Below, one piece after another: positions 5,077 through 5,686 of a DNA stretch of 5,686 nucleotides. The first letter of the stretch is position 1. The number at the start of each line of letters is the position of its first letter. Position numbers and translations under genes: made by a program. A model generated the notes under the pieces. It was not told where the DNA came from, did no database searches, and saw only the letters and a list, made by a program, of their open reading frames with translations. Origin of the DNA: CAYZAK01 sp964476445. Lineage in GTDB: Bacteria; CG03; SLGR01; JAGXOG01. The DNA lies in the NCBI GenBank assembly GCA_964476445.1, contig CAYZAK010000066.1, forward strand, positions 1-5,686, given 5' to 3'.

Positions 5077-5678
5077 CTATTTTATATATTCAGGAGCAAT
5101 TTTAGAGGCTACATAAAGTTTACACGCCTGATAAAATTTTATGCCTTTCCGGCCAGGCTCTACAAGAATATATTCTTAAAATAACCGGAAATAGCTCCCG
5201 TATTTCCCCCACATTCTCAGCTTCTTTCTCAGTAATGGACAGGTTGTACATAATTTCTGTCCATGGATTTCAGACCTTGTTTTAATATTTTCTACCTGTT
5301 CTTCCTTGGGGTCCCGTGATAGATTATCTCCGGAGGTTTTACAAATTTTAAATTCAGAGCCACATCAATACTTTACCCATAAGCGGCCCTTATTTTATTC
5401 CCGATTAGTTTAAATCTCTGCTGGGGAGACTTATCTACCATTTCTCTTAATTCTTTCTCTCCGGCTACCCTGAATTTAATTTGGACCAGTTTTACAACCT
5501 CCTCCAACTTAGCGTACCCCGCATCATCGACTTGGAGATTAAATATATTCGGGTTATGCCTTAAAATATAAGATAAAAATTTTGAATTTTTTTTCTCAAT
5601 ATCCAAATACAGGTTTAAAATATTTTTAGCGGCTGCAATCCGTACCGCCATAAACGAAAATTTCAAAAATTTATGCAA
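5077..5678 (-). pseudogene. kptA: Decayed RNA 2'-phosphotransferase (KptA/Tpt1)
   Basis: KptA/Tpt1 removes the 2'-phosphate left at RNA splice or repair junctions, transferring it to NAD+. Homology can be followed from about 5606 to the TAG at 5079-5077, about 175 residues after repair, the normal length. First frame: SKFLSYILRHNP (with the catalytic Arg-His pair), then QQRF and KIRAAYG. TAA at 5375-5373 replaces the His of the conserved GHS. The same frame continues SIDVALNLKFVKPPEIIYHGT, with the YHGT motif at 5321-5310. TAG (5294-5292) then interrupts before KILKQGLKSMDRNYV. An extra A near 5245 shifts the frame to LSITEKEAENVGE and VILRIYSCRAWPE. An extra A in the AAA at 5148-5146 shifts it again to GIKFYQACKLYVASKIAPEYIK. 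With four lesions this is a pseudogene. The original start is unclear: no ribosome site precedes TTG 5678, ATG 5651 or TTG 5606. Confidence 0.9.
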
Positions 5679-5686
5679 TTATTTTT

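Noticed and set aside
5292..5312. Compensating frameshifts giving KEEQVEN after YHGT instead of a nonsense codon
   Set aside because: It needs two extra indels and gives one residue too many before the IL position; the in-frame reading with one TAG keeps the expected spacing.
5292..5375. Stop-codon readthrough or recoding to keep kptA functional
   Set aside because: TAA and TAG are both involved and two separate frameshifts follow; no single recoding mechanism explains all four, so decay is simpler.

Overview
The window looks like a chromosomal segment of a low-GC, AT-rich bacterium with strong GGAGG-type Shine-Dalgarno sites, classical lipobox lipoproteins and a LonC/COG1067-type Lon-like protease. 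Together these suggest a Bacillota member (clostridial or Halanaerobiales-like). The order is an inference from style and gene content; nothing in the window fixes it. Every gene I can support is on the minus strand, so transcription runs from high to low coordinates.

Layout in transcription order. (1) 5678-5077: a decayed kptA (RNA 2'-phosphotransferase), recognisable from end to end but broken by two nonsense codons and two single-base insertions. (2) 4986-2602: an intact 794-residue Lon-like protease with a degenerate P-loop, a long charged helical insertion and a Ser656/Lys699 protease dyad. A perfect 10-bp-arm palindrome lies just upstream. (3) 2343-2167 and 2032-1820: two tiny, very acidic lipoproteins of 58 and 70 residues, separated by a perfect 14-bp inverted repeat. 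(4) 1684-137: an ArsR-family repressor followed by a COG0701/ArsP-type membrane permease. They form a self-contained metal(loid)-response operon, with a good sigma-70/A promoter overlaid by a near-perfect 24-bp operator. (5) 147-19: a small basic reading frame overlapping the permease 3' end, either a separate small protein or a frameshifted tail of the permease.

How the parts work together. The ArsR-permease pair is the only clear functional unit: the repressor should sit on its operator until a thiol-binding metal or metalloid binds its Cys-x-Cys motif, which would release transcription of the efflux permease. The permease most likely starts at a rare ATT codon, because the only good ribosome binding site points there. 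The LonC-type protease and the two lipoproteins have no evident tie to that unit. No insertion sequence, tRNA, rRNA, CRISPR array or origin was seen. No gene-free stretch exceeds 300 bases; the longest, 2344-2601, is described under its hairpin and promoter entries.
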